Shown here: piece after piece, positions 13,996-23,361 of the stretch
Numbering within the stretch: position 1 is the first letter of the stretch
Layout: each line of letters starts with the position of its first letter
From: Actinomycetota bacterium
GTDB lineage: Bacteria > Actinomycetota > Acidimicrobiia > Acidimicrobiales > CADCSY01
Assembly (NCBI GenBank): GCA_016781135.1
Contig: JADDQY010000039.1
Coordinates: forward strand, 1-33,101
Length of the DNA: 33,101 bases
Reading direction: 5' to 3'
Position numbers and translations under genes: made by a program
The notes under the pieces: model-generated
What the model was told of the DNA's origin: nothing
The model's input: only the letters and a program-made list of their open reading frames with translations
Databases searched by the model: none

Positions 13996-14931
13996 TCACC
14001 CGCCGAGCAGCACCTCGAGCTCCTCGAGCTCCTTCGGCGTGAGCTCGACGTCCCCAGCACCGGCGTTGTCACGCACATGCTGGGACGAACGCGAGCCGGC
14101 GATGGCGGCGGTCACGCTTCGCTGGTGGACGACCCAGGCCAGGGCCAGCTGCGCCAGGGTCAGCCCCTTGCGCTCGGCAACGGGCCTGAGCGCCTCGACG
14201 GTGGCGAGGTTGCGTCGGAACGGATCGGGGGCGAACAGCTCGTCGTAGGCGCCGATGCCGTGCTTGCCGCTTCGCCAGTCGTCGTCCGAGAACGTCGTCG
14301 TCTCGTCGAAGACGCCGGTGAGCAGCCCGTAGGCGAGCGGGCCGTAGGCGATCACTCCGGTTCCCGCTCGTTCACACCGCAGGAACAGGTCGTCACGCCC
14401 CTCGCGGTGCAGCATCGAGAAGTGGGGCTGGAGCGAGTCGACGTGGCGGATGCCTTCGCAGCGGGCGACGAGCTCCGAGGAGAAGTTCGACACCCCGATC
14501 CAGCGCACGAGGCCCTCGTCCACCAGGCGTGCCATCGCCTCCCATGTCTCCTCGACGACGATGCCCCGATCGGGCCAGTGCAGCTGGAACACGTCGATGA
14601 CGTCGCGTCCCAACCGCCGCAGGCTTGCTTCGGCGCCTGCTCGCACGCCGCCGGCGTCGAAGCCGCTGCCGGCGGGCTTGGGCGCGACTTTCGTGAACAC
14701 GAGCACGTCGCGGCCGACCACGGCTCGGCCCACGAGCTCCTCCGAGCGCCCCCCGCCGTAGACCTCGGCGGTGTCGACCCAGTTGACGCCAGCGTCGAAC
14801 GCCGCCCTCATCGCGTCGATCGTCTCCTCCTCAGGGGGGTTGGAGCCCCAGGCCATGCCCCCGGCCTCCCATGCGCCGTAGCCGATCACCGAGATCTCCG
14901 GTCCGCTCGACCCCAGCTTCCTTGCTCTCAT
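13996..14931 (-). CDS. Aldo/keto reductase
   Basis: NADPH-dependent TIM-barrel oxidoreductase of 311 aa. The catalytic tetrad is Asp53 and Tyr58 (DTAEVYGGG), Lys81 (FTKVAPK) and His118 (QLHWPD). The nicotinamide-contact motif WIGVSNFS and the late AIAGSRSSQHVRDN phosphate-binding segment are also present. The start is ATG at 14931 with GAGGAGG upstream, which removes a 31-residue arginine-rich extension. The substrate cannot be predicted; the sequence resembles the YhdN/potassium-channel-beta branch. It stands alone, convergent with the SRPBCC pseudogene. Confidence 0.9.
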   Translation of the reverse strand: MRARKLGSSGPEISVIGYGAWEAGGMAWGSNPPEEETIDAMRAAFDAGVNWVDTAEVYGGGRSEELVGRAVVGRDVLVFTKVAPKPAGSGFDAGGVRAGAEASLRRLGRDVIDVFQLHWPDRGIVVEETWEAMARLVDEGLVRWIGVSNFSSELVARCEGIRHVDSLQPHFSMLHREGRDDLFLRCERAGTGVIAYGPLAYGLLTGVFDETTTFSDDDWRSGKHGIGAYDELFAPDPFRRNLATVEALRPVAERKGLTLAQLALAWVVHQRSVTAAIAGSRSSQHVRDNAGAGDVELTPKELEELEVLLGG

Positions 14932-15187
14932 CGTGCGCCTCCTCGCCCCAGCCCGCCTGCCCGGACACTCTTGCAGCACGTGGGCAGCCCCGCCGTCGCC
15001 GGTCTGTCCGTGGCTTGCTCGCACGAGGCGGCTCCGCCCCGACCTGCTCCGGGGGCCACGGCAACCACATCGACGAGGTCGATCGCGACCAGGAGCCCGA
15101 GCCTGGGCGAGGCCCCGAGGCCTGGGTCACCATCTCACCCAGGAGGCGCGCAGCCGGCTGGTTGGGACGGCTCGACGACCACGAAAG

Positions 15188-17116
15188 TCAGGCCGTCTCC
15201 GGGTTCGTCGCCGGCAAGGGCGTGGCATCGTGGGGGCCGGTCGTGGTCCGAGGCGCAACGCCTTCGGCGAGGATGGCGGCCACCTGGCGCGGGAGCGGGT
15301 GGCCTTCGAGCTCGTCGAGCACCACCGGCAGGGCAAGGGACCAGTTGGGGCGCTTCCCGTCGGCGCCGGGTATGTTGGGCCTTGCTCGCTCGGCCACGGC
15401 GTCATCCAGGGTGGCGGACAGCAGCACCGAGGGAGCCCGGGCCAACCGGCGGTGGGCGCCGAGGATGGCGACGACGGGGTCGTCGCCGCCGTCAATCGCC
15501 CCGCTGGCAACCAGGCGGGTTCGGATGGCGGCCGTGCTCTCCTCGTTGGGATCGAGCCCGATCCGGCGTTGCTCGTCGAGGTCGCTGCCGTCCCGCAGCC
15601 CGGCCACGGTGGGCAGGTCGTGGGTGGTCACCGCGGCCATGGCGAGCTCGGGCCACACCGCCGGATCGTCGGGTTCGAACCACAGCAGCCGGTAGGAGAG
15701 CATGCCGCGCTCAGCCATCGTCTCACGGACACCCGCCTCGACCGTGCCGAGGTCTTCTCCAACCACCAGCGCCCCGGCCCGGTGGCTCTCGAGGGCCACG
15801 ATGTCGAGCAGGTCGTCGCTGGGATAACGGACGTAGGCGCCGTCGCTGGGCTTGGCACCGACCGGGACCCACCACAAGCGGAACAAGCCCATGACGTGGT
15901 CGACGCGAAGCCCTCCGGCGGCAGCGATCGTCGCCCGGATGGTGTCGACGAAGGGCTGGTACCCGGCGTCGGCCAGCTTCCAGGGGACGAAGGGCGGCAG
16001 GCCCCAGTCCTGGCCCTGGCTGTTGAACTCGTCAGGAGGCGAACCGATGCTGATCCCGTCGGCGAGGAGGTGCTGCCACGCCCATGCATCGGCCCCGTCA
16101 GGATCGACGCCGATCGGCAGGTCCTGGATGATGGCCAGGCCCGAGGCGGCCGCCACCAACTGGGTGTCGGTGAGCCACTGGAGCCAGCAGTGGAAGCGGA
16201 CCCGGTCGTGGTGCTCCCTGCGGAAGCGCTCGACCGCCGGGTCGTCGGGATCGCGAAACTCGGAGGGCCAGCTGCGCCAGCTGGGCCCGAAGTGCTCAGC
16301 CAGGACGCACCACGTGGCGAACTCGTCCAGGGCGGCGCCCTGGCGCTGACACCACCGCTCGAAGGCGGCGTCGGGACGGGTGCGTTCCCAGATCGCCTCC
16401 AGCGCCGTCAGCTTGAGCCGCCACACCGCGTCACGATCGATCCGGCGCTGCTCGTTGAGCGCTCGCCCCTCGGCGGCGAGGCGGTCGAGGTCGGTCCCCA
16501 CGTCGGCAGCGCCAGGGACGTCTTCGACACTGAGGTAGAGCGGGTTGCGGAAGCGCCGGCTGCTGGGGAAGTAGGGGCTGGCCTGCTGGGGCAAGGTCGG
16601 TGCGACGGCGTGGAGGGGGTTGACGAGCACGAAGCCGGCACCGAGGGCGTCCGCCGACCAACGGGCGAGACGGCCGAGGTCGGCGAGGTCGCCGATGCCC
16701 CAGCTGGCGCAGGACCGAGCGGCGTAGAGCTGGGCGGCCCACCCCCACGCCCGCCACCCGCTCGGGAGGTGACAGCGACCGGGGCTGACGACGAGCCGCC
16801 GCTCCGGCCCGGTGTCGGGACGGAGGGTGTGGTAGCCCAGGGGTAGCTCGTCGGGGAGGACGCCGTCGACGGTCAGCTCCCCGCCGTCCTCGAGCACGAC
16901 CTGGGCCCGCCCCACATGGACCCGGCGACCGGGGCGCGTGACCAGCGACGAGGGGCGACCCTCGTCGGGGGGCCGTCCGATGCGCTGGCGTAGCAGCTCG
17001 ATGGTGGCTTCGGCGACGGTTCGCTCCTGGCCGCTGGCGTCTTTGTAGCGGGCGTCGACCCCCCGCTCGTCGGTCACGGGCGGCTCGGGGGCCCCCTGAG
17101 CACGGTCGTGGATCAC
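15188..17116 (-). CDS. malQ: 4-alpha-glucanotransferase (amylomaltase)
   Basis: GH77 enzyme that transfers glucan chains between maltooligosaccharides, releasing glucose. Catalytic residues are visible: nucleophile Asp406 (RVDHVMG), acid/base Glu454 (VVGEDLGTV) and transition-state Asp500 (TTHDLPTVAG). PLHAVAPTLPQQASPYFPSS and SCASWGIGDLADL match family substrate loops. The N-terminal 115 residues form an extra beta domain, common in actinobacterial forms. The start is GTG at 17116, overlapping the treY stop as GTGA, giving 642 aa; longer in-frame readings overlap treY and are rejected. Coupling to TreY suggests joint processing of glycogen-derived maltooligosaccharides. Confidence 0.92.
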   Translation of the reverse strand: MIHDRAQGAPEPPVTDERGVDARYKDASGQERTVAEATIELLRQRIGRPPDEGRPSSLVTRPGRRVHVGRAQVVLEDGGELTVDGVLPDELPLGYHTLRPDTGPERRLVVSPGRCHLPSGWRAWGWAAQLYAARSCASWGIGDLADLGRLARWSADALGAGFVLVNPLHAVAPTLPQQASPYFPSSRRFRNPLYLSVEDVPGAADVGTDLDRLAAEGRALNEQRRIDRDAVWRLKLTALEAIWERTRPDAAFERWCQRQGAALDEFATWCVLAEHFGPSWRSWPSEFRDPDDPAVERFRREHHDRVRFHCWLQWLTDTQLVAAASGLAIIQDLPIGVDPDGADAWAWQHLLADGISIGSPPDEFNSQGQDWGLPPFVPWKLADAGYQPFVDTIRATIAAAGGLRVDHVMGLFRLWWVPVGAKPSDGAYVRYPSDDLLDIVALESHRAGALVVGEDLGTVEAGVRETMAERGMLSYRLLWFEPDDPAVWPELAMAAVTTHDLPTVAGLRDGSDLDEQRRIGLDPNEESTAAIRTRLVASGAIDGGDDPVVAILGAHRRLARAPSVLLSATLDDAVAERARPNIPGADGKRPNWSLALPVVLDELEGHPLPRQVAAILAEGVAPRTTTGPHDATPLPATNPETA

Positions 17117-19764
17117 GCCGGAACCCTGCCCAGCGCCACCACCGGGAAGCGGCCCACGAGGTCGGCGACAGCGACGTCGCCGGCAACGGCGGGCGCGTCG
17201 TGGAGGACGCTGGCCCAGCGTCCGGGGGGCAGGGGCACCACCGTGTCGGCCCACTCGTCGTCCAGGCCGATCACGAGCCGGGGCACGACCACCACCAGGT
17301 CGTCGCCACGGACGAAGGCCACGGCGTGGCGGCTCTTGGCGCCGATCACGGAGAGGGGGCGGTACTGGGCACTGGGGCCATAGCAGGCGGGGCGACGGTG
17401 CCGGTCCTCGAGGAGTCGCTGGATCAGCCACAGCTTCGGAGCACCTTCGTCAGCCCGGGCCAGCGCCTCCTCAGGCGGAGCGTCGTCGAGATCGACGAGG
17501 AGGAGGCGCCGGCGCTCGTAGTCGACCGGCCGGCGGTTGTCCGGGTCGACCAGGCTGTGGTCCCACAGCTCGGTGCCCTGGTACAGATCGGGCACGCCGG
17601 GGCAGGTGAGCAGCAATGCCGTCTGGGCGAGGGAGGTGACGCGACCCCGCTCCACCAGCCGGTGCTCGCCGAGGAAGGCCTCGAAGTCGCCCACGAAGGC
17701 GGGGTCGCCGAGGATGGCACTCACGAACTCCCGGAGGGCGTCGTCGTACTGAGCCGCCGGGTCGACCCACGAGGTGTGGACCTTGGCTTCCTTGGCCGCC
17801 TTCTCCATAAACGCCACCACACGACCGGCGTCGATGGGCCAGGCGCCCACGAGGCTCTGGTAGAGCAGGTACTCGGTGTTGCGGTCGGGCCAGCCGCCGC
17901 GGCGGTGGCGCTCGTTGCCATGAGTCCAGCGCCACACCGCCTGGTCCCAGGCGGAGGGGATCTCCGAGAGCAGGTCGATGCGGGCGCGCACGTCGCCGCT
18001 GCGCTTGGTGTCGTGGGTGGACAGCGTGAGCATCGTCTCCGGCCAGCATCGGGTTACCTCGACGTTGTCGGCGTGGAACTGCTCGATCGGTCGTCCGAAC
18101 AGCCCCGGGTCGCCGCCGACCTCGTTGAGGGAGACGAGCCGGTGGTACCGGTAGAACGCGGTGTCCTCCACACCCTTGGCCATGACCGGGGAGCTCACCT
18201 GCTGGAACCGCACGGCCAGCTCGGTCTCCGCCGGGCCGGGGTGGTCGAGGACCATCACCTCGCCGATGAAGGCCAGCAGCTCAGCGTCGAGGTCGGGGCG
18301 CCGTTCGCTGGCGCATCGGACCGCTTCCTTCACCCGGGCCCGATCGGTGTCGGTGACCGGGCGACCGGGCTGGACGTAGGTGCGGTAGATGGGAAAGGCG
18401 GCGGTGAGCTCCCGCAGCGCGTCGCGCAGCTCCCGGCGGGTGTGGTCGCGCTGGCGCCGGTGGGCGTCGCAGACCTCGGCCAGCAACCCGGTGAGGCGCT
18501 CCAGCTCCGACGCCAGCTCCTGGCGCATGATCTGCAGCTTGGCGGCGTGGACGACGTCGTCGTAGCGAGCCTCGCCCTCGCTGAACCGCTGGTAGCAGGC
18601 GGTTATCGCCTCCTCGTTGCCAGGATCGATGAAGAGGTTGTTGACCCGGTTGAGGAAGTCGTAGCCCGAGGTGCCGGCGACGGGCCAGCTCTCGGGCAAC
18701 TCCTCGCCCTGCTCGAGGATCTTCTCCACGATCACGTACACGCCGCCCGAGGCGTCGGCGAGTCGCCGCAGGTAGATTTCGGGGTCGCGCAGCCCGTCGA
18801 CGTGGTCGACCCGCAAGCCGTCGACCGTGCCCTCGGCCACCAAGTCAAGCAAGAGACGGTGGGTGTCGGCGAAGACCTGCTCGTCCTCGATGCGCAGGCC
18901 GGCCAGCGTTTCGATGTTGAAGAAGCGGCGGTAGTCGAGCTCCTCGCTGGCCGTGCGCCAAAAGGCGAGACGGTAGTTCTGGCGGCGAAGGAGCGCGTCG
19001 AGCGCGCCGGGGTCCCCGTTCAGAGCTCCGACCTCGGCGTCGACGGCGTCGGCCACCTCGGGTCGGTCCTCGCACAACGCCGCCAGCCGTTCGCGCAGGA
19101 CCTCCTTGTCGCGGTGGCGCTCGGACACGGCGTCGGGATCTCGCAGCAGGGCGTGAGGAAGGTTCCCGAGGGAGGTGGCGATGCCGGCCAGCTCATCGGA
19201 GCCCGCCCGCTTGGCCGCTGCCGCCACCAGATCGTCGATGCTCCGAGGCGACAGCGGTGCCTCGTGCTCGTGGTAATGCACCACGAACGAGCCGCCCTCG
19301 CGCTGCACCTCGAGCTCTCCCGCCTCCAGCACCCGGCCGTAGTGGTCCCCGAGGACCGGCACCAGCACGGTGGCCGTCAGCTTCTGCTCCGGCGGGTCCC
19401 AGTCGATGTCGAAGTAGGCGGCGTAGCGGCTGGACGGGCCGTTCTCCAGCACGTCCCACCACCACCGGTTGGCTCGTCCGGCCAAGGCCATGTGGTTGGG
19501 GACGATGTCGAGCACCTGGCCGAGACCCTCCTCGCCGAGCGCCCCCACCAGGCGCCGGTACCCGGTCTCGCCGCCGAGCTCGTCGTTCAACCGGCTGTGG
19601 TCGACCACGTCATAGCCGTGGGTGCTGCCGGGGGCGGCCTGGAGGATCGGCGAGCAGTAGAGGTGGCTGACCCCGAGGGCGGCGAGATAGCCGGCCAGGC
19701 TCGCGGCGTCGTCGAAGGTGAAGCCGGCGTGGAGCTGGACGCGGTAGGTGCACGAGCGGGTCAC
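17113..19764 (-). CDS. treY: Maltooligosyltrehalose synthase
   Basis: GH13 isomerase that converts the reducing-end alpha-1,4 bond of maltooligosaccharides to an alpha,alpha-1,1 bond, the first step of the TreYZ trehalose route. Family features: TYRVQLHAGFTFDDA at the start, DIVPNHMA (86-93), nucleophile Asp320 (GLRVDHVDGL), acid/base Glu347 (YVIVEKILEQGEELP), the WPVAGTSGYDF motif (360-370) and Asp585 (LSTHDTKRSGDVR). At 883 aa it is slightly longer than usual. The start is GTG at 19764. TreZ and TreX are not in the window, so the trehalose-releasing hydrolase must lie elsewhere. Confidence 0.95.
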   Translation of the reverse strand: MTRSCTYRVQLHAGFTFDDAASLAGYLAALGVSHLYCSPILQAAPGSTHGYDVVDHSRLNDELGGETGYRRLVGALGEEGLGQVLDIVPNHMALAGRANRWWWDVLENGPSSRYAAYFDIDWDPPEQKLTATVLVPVLGDHYGRVLEAGELEVQREGGSFVVHYHEHEAPLSPRSIDDLVAAAAKRAGSDELAGIATSLGNLPHALLRDPDAVSERHRDKEVLRERLAALCEDRPEVADAVDAEVGALNGDPGALDALLRRQNYRLAFWRTASEELDYRRFFNIETLAGLRIEDEQVFADTHRLLLDLVAEGTVDGLRVDHVDGLRDPEIYLRRLADASGGVYVIVEKILEQGEELPESWPVAGTSGYDFLNRVNNLFIDPGNEEAITACYQRFSEGEARYDDVVHAAKLQIMRQELASELERLTGLLAEVCDAHRRQRDHTRRELRDALRELTAAFPIYRTYVQPGRPVTDTDRARVKEAVRCASERRPDLDAELLAFIGEVMVLDHPGPAETELAVRFQQVSSPVMAKGVEDTAFYRYHRLVSLNEVGGDPGLFGRPIEQFHADNVEVTRCWPETMLTLSTHDTKRSGDVRARIDLLSEIPSAWDQAVWRWTHGNERHRRGGWPDRNTEYLLYQSLVGAWPIDAGRVVAFMEKAAKEAKVHTSWVDPAAQYDDALREFVSAILGDPAFVGDFEAFLGEHRLVERGRVTSLAQTALLLTCPGVPDLYQGTELWDHSLVDPDNRRPVDYERRRLLLVDLDDAPPEEALARADEGAPKLWLIQRLLEDRHRRPACYGPSAQYRPLSVIGAKSRHAVAFVRGDDLVVVVPRLVIGLDDEWADTVVPLPPGRWASVLHDAPAVAGDVAVADLVGRFPVVALGRVPA

Positions 19765-19849
19765 CGGGCGCTTGTACCCGCCTGGCCCGTCGCCTCACCG
19801 GGAAGGAGAGTGGTATGGACCGCCTGGGTAGCTCGCCGAGCTGCCGCTG

Positions 19850-21208
19850 CTAGGCGGCCTCCTGGCGAGGGAGCAGCACGTGGCGTCCGATGATCTGGAT
19901 CGAGGCGGCGACGGGCACGGCCAGCAGTGCCCCGAAGATCCCGAGCAGGGTGGCGCCGATGAGGGCGGCGACGATGGTGGTGAGCGGGGTCACGTCGACG
20001 GTTCGCTTCATGACCCGGGGAGCCAGCACGAAGTTCTCGAATTGCTGGTAGACGAACGAGAAGACGATGGTGGCGATGCCGACGGGCACCGAGACGAGGA
20101 ACGCCACCAGGACCGAGACGACCGAGCCGATGGTGGCTCCGACCAGGGGGACCAGGTCGGCGAGGGCCACGAAGACGGCGAGGGGCAACGGATAGGGCAC
20201 GCCGGCGATGGTGAAGAAGACGAAGGCGACCACACCGGCGATCAGCGACGTAACCACGTTCCCCAGCAGATAGTCGCCGATGCGGGCCAGGACCTCGTCG
20301 GCGAGCAGCGAGAAGCGGGCGCGTCTCGACCGGGGGACCAACCGGTACGACGTGCGCTTGAGGTTGGGCAGCGAGGCCAGGAAGTACAGGGCGAGGACGA
20401 TCACCGTAAGCGTGGAAGCAAAGGCGCTGAACACGCCCCTCGCAACGCCGAGGACGCCTCCGAAGGCCGTCGACCCGCTCGCCGGCTCCATGGAGACCAT
20501 GGCCTTGAACCGCTCGACCACGTCGAAGCGCTCGTCGAGCTCTCTCACTATGGCGTTGTCCTGCTGCAGCCGGGAGATGAACTCCGGCAGCTCGGTCTGC
20601 AGGCCTGACGCCTGGGCCACGAGCGGAGGAACGGCGGCGGCGAGGAAAGCGCCGACGGGCACCACGACGGCGAGCACGATGGCGAACACCGCCCAGCCCC
20701 GGGCGAGACCGCGCCGGTGGAGCCAGGCCACGGCCGGATCGAGGCCGACGGCGAGGAAGAGCGCCATCCCCACGAGCAGGAGGATCGGAGCCGCGGACAA
20801 GACGACGCGAACGAGGAGGAGGGCCGTCACCACCCCGAGCGCGGCCACGAACCCGAAGCGAAACGCCGAGTCCGGGGGCAGGGGCCGGCCCGGACGCCCG
20901 AAGGGGAGGGTCTCGCTGACACCGGCCTGTAGGCGGTTGATCTCGGCCTCGACCTCGGGAGCGTCGACGTCGACACCGAGCTCGTCGAGCAGACGCCGCT
21001 CTCTCTCGCGGTGCTCGTGGTCGGCGGCGATGGAGGCAGCCCGCTCGGCCAATGCTGCGGCAGCGTGAGCCTCCTTGGCTACCTCGCGTGCCTGAGTCTC
21101 GGCGGAGCGCGCCGCAGCGACGGCCCCGGCGGCTGCCTCCGCGGCCACCCGGGCACCATCGTCACCCTTCACCGAAGGCGCAGCGTCGGATGAGGCTTCT
21201 TCCGCCAT
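19850..21208 (-). CDS. AI-2E family permease with N-terminal coiled coil
   Basis: The 452-aa protein begins with an Ala/Glu-rich, probably coiled-coil cytoplasmic segment (about 15-85). It then has 7-8 membrane helices: about 115-165 (a hairpin), 175-200, 255-280, 305-345, 350-385 and 395-435. The conserved ADLVPLVGATIGSV and VYQQFENFVLAPRVMKR segments are typical of the TqsA/PerM/YtvI family. Members have been linked to autoinducer-2 export or Na+/H+ exchange; the substrate here is unknown. The start is ATG at 21208 with GGGAGAGGGAG ahead of it. Confidence 0.88.
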   Translation of the reverse strand: MAEEASSDAAPSVKGDDGARVAAEAAAGAVAAARSAETQAREVAKEAHAAAALAERAASIAADHEHRERERRLLDELGVDVDAPEVEAEINRLQAGVSETLPFGRPGRPLPPDSAFRFGFVAALGVVTALLLVRVVLSAAPILLLVGMALFLAVGLDPAVAWLHRRGLARGWAVFAIVLAVVVPVGAFLAAAVPPLVAQASGLQTELPEFISRLQQDNAIVRELDERFDVVERFKAMVSMEPASGSTAFGGVLGVARGVFSAFASTLTVIVLALYFLASLPNLKRTSYRLVPRSRRARFSLLADEVLARIGDYLLGNVVTSLIAGVVAFVFFTIAGVPYPLPLAVFVALADLVPLVGATIGSVVSVLVAFLVSVPVGIATIVFSFVYQQFENFVLAPRVMKRTVDVTPLTTIVAALIGATLLGIFGALLAVPVAASIQIIGRHVLLPRQEAA

Positions 21209-21278
21209 GGCTCCCTCTCCCTGCGAGTGCCGCCACCTCCCGACGCTCGTCAAGGGCCGCGCCTGTCGGCCCCCATTG

Positions 21279-21842
21279 CTAGTCCTCGAAGTCGAGCTCG
21301 AACCACACCCGCTTACCCCGAGGCAGCATCTCCACGCCCCATCGGTCGGCGAGCGCCCCCATGATCATCAGCCCTCGCCCTCGCTCGGCGGAGTCGTCCG
21401 CCGGCTCGGGCCGGGGCGGCTCGGGAAGGTCGTCGCTCACGGCCACCCGAACGGTGTCGGCATGGACCGCGAGCTGCAGGCGGACGGGTCCGCGGGAGTG
21501 GCGAACGGCGTTGGTGACGATCTCGCTGACCAGCAACACGGCGACGTCGACCAGCGAGTCCAGGCCTCGTAGCGAGAGCCCGTCGGCGACGACGCGGCGG
21601 GCGGCGGCGGCCGACGCCCGCTCGGCAGCCAGCTCGACCGAGGTGAACCCATGGGCGGAGGCGAGCGTTCCGCGTCGGGTGAGGTTCACGGCGAGCAACC
21701 CGATGTCATCATGACCATCGTCTACCCGCTCGAGCTGATCGAGCACGCCGTCGCACACTCGCCGGGCCACGGCACGGCCCGCTCGTCCGACCAGCCCAGC
21801 CGCTCGATGCCCGCGCTCAGGCTCTCGCACCCGCTTCCGCAC
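21279..21842 (-). CDS. HATPase_c anti-sigma-type regulator with vestigial PP2C tail
   Basis: Residues 70-185 form a GHKL ATPase of the RsbW/actinobacterial regulator type: N-box LLVSEIVTNAVRHS (103-116), Asp137, and glycine-rich AERGRGLMIM (152-161), ending WGVEMLPRGKRVWFEL. Residues 24-54 (AVARRVCDGVLDQL, then DDGHDDIGLLAVNL) look like the C-terminal end of a PP2C/SpoIIE phosphatase domain, which usually precedes this ATPase in fusions. Only that tail remains. Just upstream, another frame reads SLSAGIERLGWSDERAV, a plausible continuation, so a frameshift near 21775 and loss of the rest are likely. The gene may be a decayed remnant or a functional short ATPase. Confidence 0.7.
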   Translation of the reverse strand: MRKRVREPERGHRAAGLVGRAGRAVARRVCDGVLDQLERVDDGHDDIGLLAVNLTRRGTLASAHGFTSVELAAERASAAAARRVVADGLSLRGLDSLVDVAVLLVSEIVTNAVRHSRGPVRLQLAVHADTVRVAVSDDLPEPPRPEPADDSAERGRGLMIMGALADRWGVEMLPRGKRVWFELDFED

Positions 21843-21849
21843 GTTGCTA

Positions 21850-21876
21850 GCGAGCTTCAGCGTGCGAGCTTCAGCG
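21850..21876. repeat. 13-bp tandem direct repeat over the pyruvate kinase stop
   Basis: GCGAGCTTCAGCG occurs at 21850-21862 and 21864-21876 with one base between. The second copy includes the pyk stop codon. It sits exactly where the PP2C part of the neighbouring gene is missing, as if marking a deletion or duplication junction. Confidence 0.6.
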
Positions 21877-23361
21877 GACGCGCACGAGCCGCAGGGTGTC
21901 GGTGGCCGGCTCGGGATCGGTGGGCGAACCGACGAGCACCGCTACCAGCTCCCCCGAACGGACGTAGCCGGCCGCCGCCGTAGCCTGCACCGCGAACCAG
22001 ACGATGTCGTCGGTGGTGCCGTGGTGCCCAGTGGGGATCGGTGTGACCCCCCACGCCATCGCCAGTTGACGCACCGTCCTCATCGAGGGCGTCGCCGCCA
22101 CCACCGGCATCGTGGGTCGGAACCTGGAGATCGCCCGAGCGGTGTCGCCGCTGTTGGTGCAGGCGATGATGGCGACCACATCGGCGTCGGTTGCCGCTCG
22201 CCATGCCGCCGCCGAGATGGCGGCGGTGATGCGCACCGGCGCAGGAGCGCGGTGAGCCTCAACCGTCTGCTGACGACCGAGGTTGCGCCCCCACGTCAGG
22301 TAGTCGAACTCCCGCTCCGCCCGCTCAGCGACCCTCCCCATGGTCCGCACGGCATTGACCGGATCGTGGCCGATGGCGGTCTCCGCCGACAGCATCAGGG
22401 CGCTCGTCCCGTCGAACACGGCGTTGGCGATGTCGCTGACCTCGGCTCTGGTGGGCTCCGGGGCCCGCACCATGGACTCCAGCATCTGGGTGGCGGTGAT
22501 CACCGGTCGCCCGTAGGCGACCCCGGTGCGGATGATGCGCTTCTGGTAGTGGGGGACGTCCTCGAGGGCGCAGCGGATGCCCAGGTCGCCCCGAGCCACC
22601 ATCACCCCGTCGGCGACGGCGATCACCTCCTCGAGCGAATCGACCGCCTCCTGGGTCTCGATCTTGGCCACGAGCATCGGCCCGGCCTCGTCCAGGGCGT
22701 CCCGAGCGCGGGTGATGTCGGAGGGCGAGCGGACGAACGACACGGCGACGGCGTCGACCTCGGCGCCAGCCAGGGCACGCAACAGTCGGAGGTCCACGTC
22801 GGTCGGGGACGCCGCCGCCAGGCGACCAGCGGGCAGGATGACGCCGGGACGCCCCTGTGCCCAGCCGCTGGCCACCACTCCGGCCAGTGCTCGCCGGCCA
22901 TCCACGTCGTGGACCACCAGCTCGATGGCGCCGTCGCCCAGGGCGACCCGGTCGCCGGGCTCGAGGTTCTCGAGCACGGCAGGCAGGTCGACGGCGATGC
23001 GCCGCTCGTTGCTGGTGTCGTCCCCGTCTGCGGGCGCGAGCTCGACCACCGATCCGTCGGCCAGATGGACCCCGTCAGGGGGGAACGGAGAGGTGCGGAC
23101 CTTGGGCCCAGGCAAATCGGCCAGCACGCCCACCACCGCGCCCTCGCTCTCGGCGACCGAGCGGATCAGCTGTAGCCGCTGCAGGGTGTCGTCGAGGGTG
23201 GCATGGGCCAAGGAGAGGCGGGCGACGTCCATGCCCGCGGCGATCATGGCCCGCAGCGTGGGGGCGTCCTGGCAGGCAGGACCGACGGTGGCGACGATCT
23301 TCGTGCGTCGTCGGGCCTCGTCGGAGGACCGCTCCAACGAGGTCGGCCGGCTCACCGTCAA
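21871..23361 (-). CDS. pyk: Pyruvate kinase
   Basis: Converts phosphoenolpyruvate and ADP to pyruvate and ATP. A full three-domain protein of 496 aa. Active-site motifs: RTKIVATVGPAC (19-30), ADLPGPKVRTS (81-91), Lys233 and Glu235 in VAKIETQEA, Asp259 in VARGDLGI, and Thr291 in TATQMLESM. The segment that normally reads RLNFSHG is RLSLAHA (48-54), changing the Asn and Ser that coordinate the activating potassium ion. The C-terminal regulatory domain (about 375-485) is complete. Such variants may be a second, differently regulated isozyme. It is divergent from the SRPBCC gene at 23494. Confidence 0.93.
   Translation of the reverse strand: MTVSRPTSLERSSDEARRRTKIVATVGPACQDAPTLRAMIAAGMDVARLSLAHATLDDTLQRLQLIRSVAESEGAVVGVLADLPGPKVRTSPFPPDGVHLADGSVVELAPADGDDTSNERRIAVDLPAVLENLEPGDRVALGDGAIELVVHDVDGRRALAGVVASGWAQGRPGVILPAGRLAAASPTDVDLRLLRALAGAEVDAVAVSFVRSPSDITRARDALDEAGPMLVAKIETQEAVDSLEEVIAVADGVMVARGDLGIRCALEDVPHYQKRIIRTGVAYGRPVITATQMLESMVRAPEPTRAEVSDIANAVFDGTSALMLSAETAIGHDPVNAVRTMGRVAERAEREFDYLTWGRNLGRQQTVEAHRAPAPVRITAAISAAAWRAATDADVVAIIACTNSGDTARAISRFRPTMPVVAATPSMRTVRQLAMAWGVTPIPTGHHGTTDDIVWFAVQATAAAGYVRSGELVAVLVGSPTDPEPATDTLRLVRVR

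Noticed and set aside
14077..16846. Two long plus-strand frames opposite the aldo/keto reductase and malQ
   Set aside because: They mirror real genes on the other strand and carry no family motif.
17117..17431. Upstream in-frame extension of malQ
   Set aside because: It lies wholly inside treY, and its sequence is Arg/Pro-rich; GTG at 17116 in a GTGA overlap is the natural start.
17200..19893. Plus-strand open frame of 897 codons opposite treY
   Set aside because: Antisense shadow created by third-position GC bias in treY; no recognisable domain despite its length.
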